A DNA stretch of 64,000 nucleotides from NCBI GenBank assembly GCA_963783695.1, contig CAWAOM010000002.1:1-64000 (forward strand), given 5' to 3'. The translations under genes were made by a program, and so were the position numbers. Source of the stretch: BM003 sp963783695 (GTDB lineage Bacteria; Pseudomonadota; Gammaproteobacteria; Steroidobacterales; BM003). The notes below the pieces were generated by a model, which was not told the DNA's origin, searched no databases, and saw only the letters and a program-made list of their open reading frames with translations. The first letter of the stretch is position 1. Each line of letters starts with the position of its first letter. This document shows, piece by piece, positions 16,705-25,700 of the stretch.

Positions 16705-18216
16705 TCAGAATGTCAGTTCGAGACTGGAATAGAAGACCGGGCCGTCGCCGCCGACGGTGAACGGCACACTCGAGTAACCCACCGGCGAATCCTTGAGGTA
16801 GAGCACCTCGGTGTTGAGCCGGAACAGGCGCCGCTGCAGCGGATACCAGTTCACGCCCAGCGCCAGGTCCCACGGATCGCCGTACTCACCGAAAATGTAT
16901 GAACCGGCGAGATAGGTCTGTACCGTTTTCGGCACCAGCATCATCGATGCCTGCAACTGGAAGCCGTGATCGAACAGGTCGTCTTCGGGGATGTCGCCCT
17001 CGGTGCTGAAATCGTCGACCCAGCGGAAATAGTACTCACCCTCAAGTGCATAGCCTTTGTACTTTAACCCGGCATCGATCGACGACATCAGGTAGGTCGC
17101 CTTGTTGATACGCCCGCCCGTGGCAAATGCGTCGGGCTGGAATATCACCGTTCCGTCGGACAGTCGTATCTGCGAGTTCTGGATGTCTTCCGTACCAGGC
17201 TGGCTTTGCCGGTCCTCGCGGCTTCGCGTCACCTGGACACCGAACAGCGTGGCAAGTTCGTCATGATGTTCGAAATCGCCGTACCCGGCGGCCGGACCGA
17301 ATTCGCCCGTCGTCGGCATCCACCAAAGCGATCCCGAGAATGTATTGAAGGTATCGTCGAGCTCAGCCGCATTGACACCGAGCTGACTGAGGTTGTTACC
17401 GGCCATGACTTTGTATTTCAGGCCTTTCCCGAGGTCGCCGGAGGCCCATAGTCCCGTCGTATAACTCGGACGGAAGAACTCGTCGGCCATCGGCCGCGTA
17501 TCGACTTTGTTCCAGTACGGAAACGTGCCGCGCAGGCTGCGGGTGCCGGGCAGGGCACCGATGCCGACACCAAGACTCAGCTCCCTGGCAAAGTTGTAAC
17601 CGAGATTACCGGCGACGACCACCTGTGAGCTGTCGCCCTGGCTGGTGTTGGCGGTCCATGTGTACAGCAGGTAGGTGAGTCGCGGATCGTAGACCCAGCC
17701 CTTGAAATAGAGATTGACCTTGTTCAGCTGGATGTCATTGCGGGTATCGATCTCACGCTCGCGCCCGAACGAGTCGGTATAGGTATCATCGAGCGCCAGC
17801 TGGTTAAGATAACGCGCGTAGGTCCATGCGCTGAAGTTCACATCGCCAATCGGCGTCTCGGCCAGTTTGAACCCGCGTCCACCAGGCTGGAACTGACCAA
17901 AATAGAGCGGCTCCTCCTCCACCACATCGGACTCCACATCCACGATTACTCTCTCGATGTCGGCTCCCTCGCCCGAAGCCGCCGCAGCGACCGGGGCAGG
18001 ACTGGCGGGACGATCGAGTTGTGCTTCGAGCTCGTCGATCCTGGCATCGCGCTCCGCCAGCAAAGCCTCGAAACGGGCCTGGTTCCGCTCCAGACGCTGC
18101 AGCCGCTCGAAAATCTCGGCCTGGTCCGGGCTTTGCGCGACGGCTGCCGCGGGCACGGCCAGCGCCGCTATCAGTGCAATCCAGAATGCCAACGCTCCTT
18201 GCCTGAATCCGTGCAT
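16705..18216 (-). CDS. Outer-membrane porin-like beta-barrel protein
   Basis: This 503-residue protein starts with a signal peptide (cleavage near AVAQ). It continues with a short coiled coil (EIFERLQRLERNQARFEALL and on to about residue 65, typical of OprO/OprP-like trimeric porins), an Ala/Pro linker, and alternating beta-strand sequence to the C-terminal phenylalanine (SSLELTF), the outer-membrane insertion signal. The start at 18216 has AAGGAGAGAG in front of it; the frame is open a further 33 bases. It leads the operon with the exported amidohydrolase. The substrate is unknown. Confidence 0.78.
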   Translation of the reverse strand: MHGFRQGALAFWIALIAALAVPAAAVAQSPDQAEIFERLQRLERNQARFEALLAERDARIDELEAQLDRPASPAPVAAAASGEGADIERVIVDVESDVVEEEPLYFGQFQPGGRGFKLAETPIGDVNFSAWTYARYLNQLALDDTYTDSFGREREIDTRNDIQLNKVNLYFKGWVYDPRLTYLLYTWTANTSQGDSSQVVVAGNLGYNFARELSLGVGIGALPGTRSLRGTFPYWNKVDTRPMADEFFRPSYTTGLWASGDLGKGLKYKVMAGNNLSQLGVNAAELDDTFNTFSGSLWWMPTTGEFGPAAGYGDFEHHDELATLFGVQVTRSREDRQSQPGTEDIQNSQIRLSDGTVIFQPDAFATGGRINKATYLMSSIDAGLKYKGYALEGEYYFRWVDDFSTEGDIPEDDLFDHGFQLQASMMLVPKTVQTYLAGSYIFGEYGDPWDLALGVNWYPLQRRLFRLNTEVLYLKDSPVGYSSVPFTVGGDGPVFYSSLELTF

Positions 18217-18602
18217 AACTCTCTCCTTGGCTCGATAACGCAATTTCAACTGACGATTTTTCGACCCGGTCGCAGGTCGACAGACAACAGACTTATATTA
18301 GGATTATTCGATGTCCTCGCCCGCGCAATTCGCAGGTAGTCGGGCGAATCCTCTCCCTGTAGGTAAACCGGCTGGCGCGGCATTGGCCCGTCGCGCCGAT
18401 GACCAGTGATTTGATATCGCACAACGCCCCACCGCGCAAGGCTGACGTTGCGCTGTATTCGGAAAGACGACTGGAACAGCGAAATCGCATGCCGCCATCG
18501 CCGCCGTTCCGGTCACGCCACATGCTATCCCGTAGCGGTTCAATCGAGTCGCCACCGAAAGCAGTAGACTGTACGTAACCCTGGGTCGGCAACTTGACAA
18601 CC
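18217..18602. promoter_or_regulatory. Divergent gap between porin operon and TIR gene
   Basis: About 385 bases separate the outward-facing genes. The stretch 18285-18310 is AT-richer than its surroundings, but I find no convincing -35/-10 pair and no repeat. Confidence 0.35.
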
Positions 18603-19805
18603 ATGCCTGTTCACCATATCGCCTTCCTTACACCGGACCGCATGGTGGCGTGGAAATGCCTGTCGCTGCAGGCACAGCAATCGGCTAGACAAGGCAACTT
18701 CACACCTGTGGCGTACGCGTCGCGCAGCCGCAATTTTTTGCGCGGTGTTGCCGGGCAACGCCGGCCGCAGTGCGACGGTCATGCGCCCGAAGCTGTGCTC
18801 TGGGTGATTTCCAACCCGAAGTACCGCCTGCGAGACGGCCGCATCCGGCACTTTCCGCCGTCGCTGACCGCGAAGATTGCTGTTGCCAGACTGGTCACCG
18901 GCGACGTGGTCAGAGAATGGGCAGCTGCCGACCGTGACGTCAGGCTGAAAGTGCCCAAACCTGAAGCCGACTTCCGCGCGTGGCGCTACGCCGATTCCGT
19001 TGCGGGTGCATTCGAAAAATCGGTTTTTCGGATAACGCGGGACTTTGCGAAACTAGCCTGGGACATGCACCGCCGGTCAGGCAAACGACTGACCCAGGCC
19101 GCGGCGTGGGCATCGGTCAGAACCGCGATTGCCAACCCCCGCCACAGTGAATTTTTCGCTCATACCGATGCCACGAAAGTCCTCGCCAAGGTTCTGCGCA
19201 GCCCCGAGCTTGTGGATCTCCCGGTCGATGAATGCGCGCGTTCAGTGGCGTGGAAACTGATGTCGCCACGCACACTCGGGGCCGAGGCCGGCAAAGGCGT
19301 TGCAGCATTGGAGCAACTCGCGGAAAACGGGCGGAAAAACACGGTTTTCCTGAGTTACCGCTGGAACGAGCATATGGATACGGTCGCGGAAATCGGCGCG
19401 GCCATTCTCGCAATGCGCCGCGGTATCTGGCTGGACCGGCTGCAGATTCCGGCGTTCGCCAAAGAGCCGGTCTGGCGCGAGAACGGCAAGATAAGGCGCA
19501 AGGATCCGCCGCGAAACGAGTTGCGGCAACTGCTGGAGAACGCGATCGCCAGATCCTCTGTGTTCCTGTGTCTCGCCGGAAGAGATCATGCGGATCCGGC
19601 CAAGGACGATCCCGCGGCTGGCAATTGGGCACAGGAAGAGTTGCGGATTGCGCAGTGCCTGGCAAAAAAGACCGGCAAGCCGCGAATACTGGTCTTCGAC
19701 CTGGGAGGCGCTCCGGCGACGCTCAGGTCGATTACCGGGGCGACATGGCCGCCGGTCAGCACCATTGCGGAGTTAACAAAGGCAATAGCCCCGGCCCACG
19801 GCTGA
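18603..19805 (+). CDS. TIR-domain protein with an unrecognised N-terminal region
   Basis: This protein is 400 residues long. Residues about 245-390 look like a TIR domain: NTVFLSYRWNEHMDTVAEIG (first strand and helix), GIWLDRLQIP (box-2-like), LLENAIARSSVFLCLAG (central strand), and NWAQEELRIAQ, where a Glu sits at the position used for NAD cleavage by enzymatic TIRs. The first 240 residues are basic and match nothing I know. TIR proteins act in anti-phage NAD depletion, in signalling, or as adaptors. No partner gene (Thoeris, SAVED, Argonaute) is adjacent. The start is uncertain: an ATG at 18603 and a TTG nine bases earlier are both in frame and neither has a clear ribosome binding site. Confidence 0.65.
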   Translation: MPVHHIAFLTPDRMVAWKCLSLQAQQSARQGNFTPVAYASRSRNFLRGVAGQRRPQCDGHAPEAVLWVISNPKYRLRDGRIRHFPPSLTAKIAVARLVTGDVVREWAAADRDVRLKVPKPEADFRAWRYADSVAGAFEKSVFRITRDFAKLAWDMHRRSGKRLTQAAAWASVRTAIANPRHSEFFAHTDATKVLAKVLRSPELVDLPVDECARSVAWKLMSPRTLGAEAGKGVAALEQLAENGRKNTVFLSYRWNEHMDTVAEIGAAILAMRRGIWLDRLQIPAFAKEPVWRENGKIRRKDPPRNELRQLLENAIARSSVFLCLAGRDHADPAKDDPAAGNWAQEELRIAQCLAKKTGKPRILVFDLGGAPATLRSITGATWPPVSTIAELTKAIAPAHG

Positions 19806-19914
19806 CGGATCGCTCGTCATGGTCCGAATTAATGCCTTTACCGCCCGCGGCCCCGGCTCCATCACGTCGCCACTTCCCGCGGCCAAAAATCGCCATGCCG
19901 CTGAGTGGGTCAAT

Positions 19915-21036
19915 CTAGCCGGTTTTGCTCTCGACAGGCTGGCCTGGTGCATCGGTGCTGTGCTCGACGCCCTCGTTTAGCCACAGCATGAACAACTCAT
20001 AGCCGACCGCAAGCACCACCGCACCGACAAACAAACCAATGATGCCGGACAGAATCATGCCGCCGATCGCACCGAGCAAAATAACCAGCATCGGGGTTTC
20101 CAGACCGCGACCAAGCAACATTGGTTTGAGGAAAGAGTCGCTCACTCCGACCAGCAGACTCCAGACCATGAAGGCGATGGCCGGCCCGGTCGTGGTGGCC
20201 GAAAAAACATAGACGATGATCGGACCGAGCACGAGGATAGTCGGCAGCTGGACGACAGCCAGGAACAACACCAGCATTGCCCAGATACCGGCATAGGGCA
20301 CGCCGACCAGCAACATGCCGAGACCGGCAAGAACGGACTGGATAATGGCCACACCCAGCACACCCTGGGCGACACTGCGAATCGTAGCGCCCGCCATGCC
20401 GGAGAATTGCCGGCCGAGCGGATCGCCCATCAACCGCAACGACACCTTTTGCACTGCGGCCTGACCACTGCGGGCGTAAACGAGAAACACCCCGGCAATG
20501 ATGATCGAAACGACGAATTTGAGAACCGTCGCGCCAGCACCTGCAGCGGCGCCAAGCACCCATTTCGCGACTCCCTTCAGTTGCTCCGTGTAATTGCCCA
20601 GCAGCGCGCTGAGATTCGTCGATGCCTGGCTCCACACGCCATACAGCTCGTCGCCGATCAGCGGCCAGTCCTTCACCCCGGCCGCCGGCGGCGGGATGTG
20701 AAGCGTCCCTTCCCTCATCGCGGTTGCCAGGTTCTGCGAATTCGCGATGGCGGATTCCGACAACATCACCGTAGGCGTGACCAGCATCGCCAGCGCAATC
20801 ACCGTCATCAACGTAGCGCTGAGTTTCTCCCGTCCTCCGAGAGCGGCCTGCAATTTGTCGAACAATGGGTAAACCGCTACCGCGAGAATGGCGCCCCAAA
20901 GCGTGAGCAACAGAAACGGCCTGACGATATTGAAACACCACAACACCAGCAGAAAGACCAGGGCGATGCGGATCGCGGATTCGATCGCTCCGCGCTGAAT
21001 TCGTTTTTCGTCAGAGAATTCCAATGAATCGCCCAT
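19915..21036 (-). CDS. AI-2E family membrane permease
   Basis: This is a 373-residue multi-pass inner-membrane protein of the family named after the AI-2 exporter TqsA, which also holds PerM and Na+/H+ antiporter-like members; the transported compound is unknown. It shows the family pattern: two to three helices at the N-terminus (IALVFLLVLWCFNIVRPFLL), a soluble segment (about residues 90-160), then five helices with GVPYAGIWAMLVLFLAVVQL and the LGRGLETPMLVILLGAIGG block. The start at 21036 has GGGAGAAC in front; an in-frame ATG at 21057 is 5' of that site. It stands alone and is convergent with the TIR gene. Confidence 0.85.
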   Translation of the reverse strand: MGDSLEFSDEKRIQRGAIESAIRIALVFLLVLWCFNIVRPFLLLTLWGAILAVAVYPLFDKLQAALGGREKLSATLMTVIALAMLVTPTVMLSESAIANSQNLATAMREGTLHIPPPAAGVKDWPLIGDELYGVWSQASTNLSALLGNYTEQLKGVAKWVLGAAAGAGATVLKFVVSIIIAGVFLVYARSGQAAVQKVSLRLMGDPLGRQFSGMAGATIRSVAQGVLGVAIIQSVLAGLGMLLVGVPYAGIWAMLVLFLAVVQLPTILVLGPIIVYVFSATTTGPAIAFMVWSLLVGVSDSFLKPMLLGRGLETPMLVILLGAIGGMILSGIIGLFVGAVVLAVGYELFMLWLNEGVEHSTDAPGQPVESKTG

Positions 21037-21350
21037 GCTCAGTTCTCCCAGTTGCATAATGCCGCGCCGGCGCTTGAGGTCGGATCAACAATCGTGCGCT
21101 GACGATTCGACGCTGCTGGCAGCCATGATAAATCATGTTCGGCGGCGTGACTCGCGTTAGCTGGCAAAGAGCGCTCGCCTGTTGCGGCACCATCCCACTG
21201 CCATCATCGCCAGGATGATCAAAATGCCATTTTCAGCACGGAAAGTGGCCCCGGCATGGCAGCTTCGCATCCCATGACAGAGGCCGGAAAAAGCGTATGC
21301 AGCATGCCGGTCGCTTGCCCTGGGCCCAAAAAAGAGCATCCTGCTGCGCT
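21037..21350. other. Intergenic gap, nothing recognised
   Basis: About 310 bases between the AI-2E permease gene and the end of the next minus-strand gene. I see no gene, no clear terminator and no motif copy. It must contain the promoter of the permease gene. Confidence 0.4.
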
Positions 21351-22691
21351 TTACTCCGCAACACCGGCTGCGGCTGTTGCGAGCGGCGGCTCACCGCCCT
21401 TCTCGAACAGCGCATAGACATACTGCAGCTCGCCCTTGTTGTTGGACAGGAAACGAAACCCGGTCGCCGACGCGATTTGCGAATCGACAAAGTGGTCGAG
21501 TGTGCCGGGTGTACCCGAACGGCCGGACTGCCAGTTCATGTACAGCGTCCATGCGCGCTCGATGTAGGACCGGTCGCCGGTGAACTTGTACGCGAATACC
21601 AGGCCATTGACCGGGGGTATCGCATTGACGCCATGCGGTGCGCCAGTTCCACCGGCGGTGATCGGCGCATTCGTCTCGACGTTGTAGCCCAGATGCAGGC
21701 GCAGGAAACCATTATCGTCAAGCGGAATATCGCGGTAAAAGGTCGCCATATCGATCAGGCGCCGGCGTACGGCTGCTGCCCGCACGTCGCCTTCCGCGTC
21801 CAGCACCCGCCACGCATGCCACAACGCGTCCATCCAGATACCCATGTGAAACGTGATCGAAATCCGGTCGCCGCGCGCAAACGCGCCTTTGCCGAGGCGA
21901 CTGGAATTGTCAGTCGGCCCGGCGCCGAGCCAGTACATCTTGTTATCGGCATCCCAGTCGGGTGACTGCAGCATGATGTCGATCACCTTGTCCCGCCATA
22001 CGCGGTTGGCAGGCGCGGCGGAGACTTCGGCGGCGCACACGGCGAACCGTAACTGCCGGGCCCAGCGCCGGCCGCCGGTGCCGACCCTGAATACCGGGTC
22101 GCCCGGATTGACGACAAAATCCGCGGCATTCCAGGCGACCATTTCGCTGACGATACGGTCGATGGCCTCGATCGCGGTACTGTCCGATTCCCCGCTCGCC
22201 CAGTCGCACAGACCCCAACCGTAGAGATGATCGTGATTGTAGGCGGCGTCTTTTTTCCACGCGTTGCCACCAACGTAAGAAGTTTTGAAGAAGCGTGCCA
22301 GATTTTGCGCCCGCCTGTACCAGGCCCGGGCGGCCCCGGGGTGAGTGTCTTGCAGTCGGCGGTACATCGCGTAGGCCGTCCACAGGTCGTCGCCCTCGGT
22401 CTGGGTATGGGTATTGGCGATTTCCGCCAGGCCGGTAAATTTCTGCAATGGCTTTTTCGCGTAGCGTCCGTCCGCGATATGCGAGTGGGCCGCGCGGCTG
22501 TCGATGCCGCGAACCTCATACGCCATGGCTTCGTCATTCCAGTCCGGCATCGGCGCCGTTGCCGCAAACACTTTGGTTGTGCCAATGCAGGCGAGTCCCG
22601 CTGCGGCGAGCGAAACGAACAGCAGGCCGAACCCTGATAACGACAATCGGGCTTTCACAACCCGGGCACACCTATCGCGCATCTGATGCAT
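21351..22691 (-). CDS. Exported protein of unknown function, possibly an alpha/alpha-toroid fold
   Basis: This 446-residue protein has an N-terminal hydrophobic segment (about residues 17-43, ending VFAATAP), indicating export or anchoring. The rest is largely helical and rich in Trp, Tyr, Asp and His (for example WTAYAMYRRLQDTHPGAARA, ISITFHMGIWMDALWHAWRV), which recalls six-hairpin glycosidase or lyase barrels; that comparison is inference from composition and periodicity. Just upstream, on the same strand, is the giant fusion gene, separated by 85 bases, so the two may be co-transcribed. Confidence 0.6.
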   Translation of the reverse strand: MHQMRDRCARVVKARLSLSGFGLLFVSLAAAGLACIGTTKVFAATAPMPDWNDEAMAYEVRGIDSRAAHSHIADGRYAKKPLQKFTGLAEIANTHTQTEGDDLWTAYAMYRRLQDTHPGAARAWYRRAQNLARFFKTSYVGGNAWKKDAAYNHDHLYGWGLCDWASGESDSTAIEAIDRIVSEMVAWNAADFVVNPGDPVFRVGTGGRRWARQLRFAVCAAEVSAAPANRVWRDKVIDIMLQSPDWDADNKMYWLGAGPTDNSSRLGKGAFARGDRISITFHMGIWMDALWHAWRVLDAEGDVRAAAVRRRLIDMATFYRDIPLDDNGFLRLHLGYNVETNAPITAGGTGAPHGVNAIPPVNGLVFAYKFTGDRSYIERAWTLYMNWQSGRSGTPGTLDHFVDSQIASATGFRFLSNNKGELQYVYALFEKGGEPPLATAAAGVAE

Positions 22692-22776
22692 GGCCCCACA
22701 CTACCTTCCCGCAACCGCAAAGTTAACCGGCATCGAGTGCGTTACGTTGTTATGTAAGGCGTGGCCGCTATCACCC

Positions 22777-25700
22777 CTACGCTGACAGGTTGTCGATGAT
22801 CGCGGCATGGGCGCCAAATTCCGCCCTGAGGCTCCAGTGCGCGTTGCTTTTCCGGACCCGGATCTTCGTCATGGCATCGCCTGGCGGCGGATAGGTCGTC
22901 TCAATCATGCACCGGTACTGATAATTGGCGGTAATCGGCTCAGCCGCAACCTTATCGCTCTGGTATTCCACGCTGTTCGCGCCGAAATTGAAAAACAGCG
23001 TCTCATGGTCGAGCTGTTGTGCCTTAAAACCGTTGGCAAACGGAAATGGCGCATAAGCTGCCGCGGTATGGATAGAGTAGAGCACGCTCGCCCTGTTATT
23101 TACGGTGTCGGTGACCGCAATACGAGCGTAACAGGGCAGGTGTTCGTCACCGGAAAGAAAGACCACGTTTCTCACCTCGGTGTCGACGGCGTGCTTGAGC
23201 ATACGGAACAGGGATGACGGATATCCGTCCCAGCCGTCCGAGTGCAGGCAACTCTCGACCGCATCCCACTGCGCCGCACGGCGATGGCGCGGCAGCAACA
23301 TCGACGGCGTAACGACAAACAGCGGCGGCGCATCCGGTCCGCGCGAACCGAGCCGCGTCGCGAGCTCGGCAAGCGCTGGCTCGTCAATGATTTTCGCGGC
23401 GGCGGCGTTGACCGCGGCGCGCTGTTCACGTTGGCTGCGGGTGTTGAGCATCCAGAACTCGCAGCCGTCTTTCTCGAAATGAAAATGCGGCGCCACGGCG
23501 ATCCCGCGCTGGTACTTCTCGTAGCCTTCGATCCCGGCCTCCTTGAGCGCGGTATTTTTCGCATCGTTCGGAAGGGGTTCCCAGTTGTCGGTGACCTCAT
23601 GATCGTCCGGCAACATGTAGGTGGGAATCCGGCGCAGCACGCTACGCACGTACGGAAACCGCAGCCACATCTGATAGGGCAATTCGAAACGGCCCCTGCG
23701 CACGCTCGGGTCGAACAACCCGGCCGAGGCATCCGCGTAGATCTGGTCACCGACAAACAGACCGAAACGCGGTTTGATCGGCACGGGATCGCCCTGGCCG
23801 GCCTCCTGTTGCAGTCGCTGAATCGTCTCTCGATACGACTGATAGGCCAGCGCACCATCGAGAAATCCCGCGGGGTACTGGCAGCTCGACAGCAGGAATT
23901 CGCACTCGTCGGCCGGAGCGTTATCGACGTCCGGCATCACACCGTTGCTTAGGTCGAAAGTCTCATCGGTCAATCGGTCAAGCGCGGCCTCGTGACCGGC
24001 AAGCGCCACCACGATGCCGGTGCCATTGTCTTCACTCGAGCCCCCGTCACCGAGTTCCGGCGGCAACGGCACCGTCAGGTCGAGCTCGCGCGCGGAACTT
24101 CGCCCCGGCGCGTCGGAATACAAGTTCGCGCCCTCAATCGGTGCCGCCCTGTTGCCAAGCGCTTTTAGCGCAGCGGCCTTCATCCGGTCGAAGTCTTCTT
24201 GCTCGACCAGTACACCGTCGCGCACCAAAGCGTCAAAATCCACACCGCGTGGAGCTTTAACAGAGTACCGGGCCGTGTATAAGGACAGGTCGGGAAAAGA
24301 CCAGTCCGTTGTACGGTTATCGATGCGTCCGAGATAGCCGACCATCGTCCCGTCCGGCAGTGGAACCATGCCATGGCGGTAGTAACCGCTAGTCGTTTGG
24401 TTCAGCGCCTCTGAATCGGCATAGAGCAGCAGCGCGAGCCAGGCGTTGCCGTCCTGATCGGGTGGTAGTTCGAATTTGCCCCAGTAGTCATAGCGCAGAT
24501 CGTCGCTGGTAAGGAAAAAAGCATGGTCCTGCAGATAATCGAGATCTGCCTGGGTCGTTCCGAAAACCTCGCCGTCAGGGCGGGTAACCGTTGCGCCGTC
24601 TTGCTGTACCCGGAACAGCAACACGCCCTCGGTATAGCGGTGGGTCGGATGCGATCCAACCCGAAACGTGCGGATCGCGGGGTTCCCCGGTTCGGTGGTG
24701 CGCAGCGGGCCGATCCACGGCGTGTAGGCAACCATCGTCTCGCTGGGACTGGTGCCAGGTGCAATCGCCGTATCCGCGCGATCAAGAAAATCCGCAATCT
24801 CGTCCAGGGCCTGCTTGCGCGGCCGTTTGCCGATAAGGCAATCCTGGTGCCCGGCATTACTTATCGTCTTCGTCTCGAGCGAGCAGCCGGCATCGCCGAA
24901 CACCCGTTTCATGCGATGGGCGCTGCGGCGATCCACCAGGCCGTTGGCATCCGCATTCACGAACAGCAAAGGAACGTTCCATTTCTCGTCCAGGGCCTTG
25001 CGCGCAACAAATGTGTTGCGCCCGTCGACATTGGTTATCACGTTGTAACGGGCGAAGTTGATCGTCTGGGTGACCGTATCGATGCTGAGCGGGCCAAAAA
25101 AATCATCGATGTGGCCGAGGACTTTTTTGTCCATGTTTTCGGAATTGAAAACCCGTCCGTAAAGGATGTCCATGCGGTGACGCGTCCGCGTCCATGGCGT
25201 GCGCTTCCATGGAAGAATTGGATTCTCGACGCGAAATTCCTTTTTCGAGTACGGCACGGTCGCCAGCAAACGATCCAGCAGCCGATCGTCGACGCCCGGA
25301 TTCGGACCGGGGTCGAATTCATACCGGTCCGGCAGCATCTCGCGGAAGAACTGGGTGACGTAGCCACGGAAGATGTTCATCGGGGCCATTACCAGCACCG
25401 GCCCCACCTGGGTGAAAACGACCCGGCGCAGGCATTGCGGCAATGCTTCCCGGGCGTCTTTGTTGGCAAAGTCGGCTTCGGGAATCTGATCGGAATGCAA
25501 CAACCCCATGCTGAACATTGCCGCACCCATGCAGTGCGCAATCACGTCGGCTTTCGCCGCGTTGCTAACCGGATCGACGTAGTCGGTGCGTTCACAGACG
25601 TACTTCACGACCTCCGGAACGTCCCGATACGCGACCTGCTCGAAGCTCCATGGTTCGCGCGCGGTAGGCATGCCGCAACTGGTACGAAAATCCGCCACCC

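Noticed and set aside
19915..21036. Calling the AI-2E permease an autoinducer-2 exporter
   Set aside because: The family is functionally mixed and no luxS or lsr gene is in the window; only the family name is supported.
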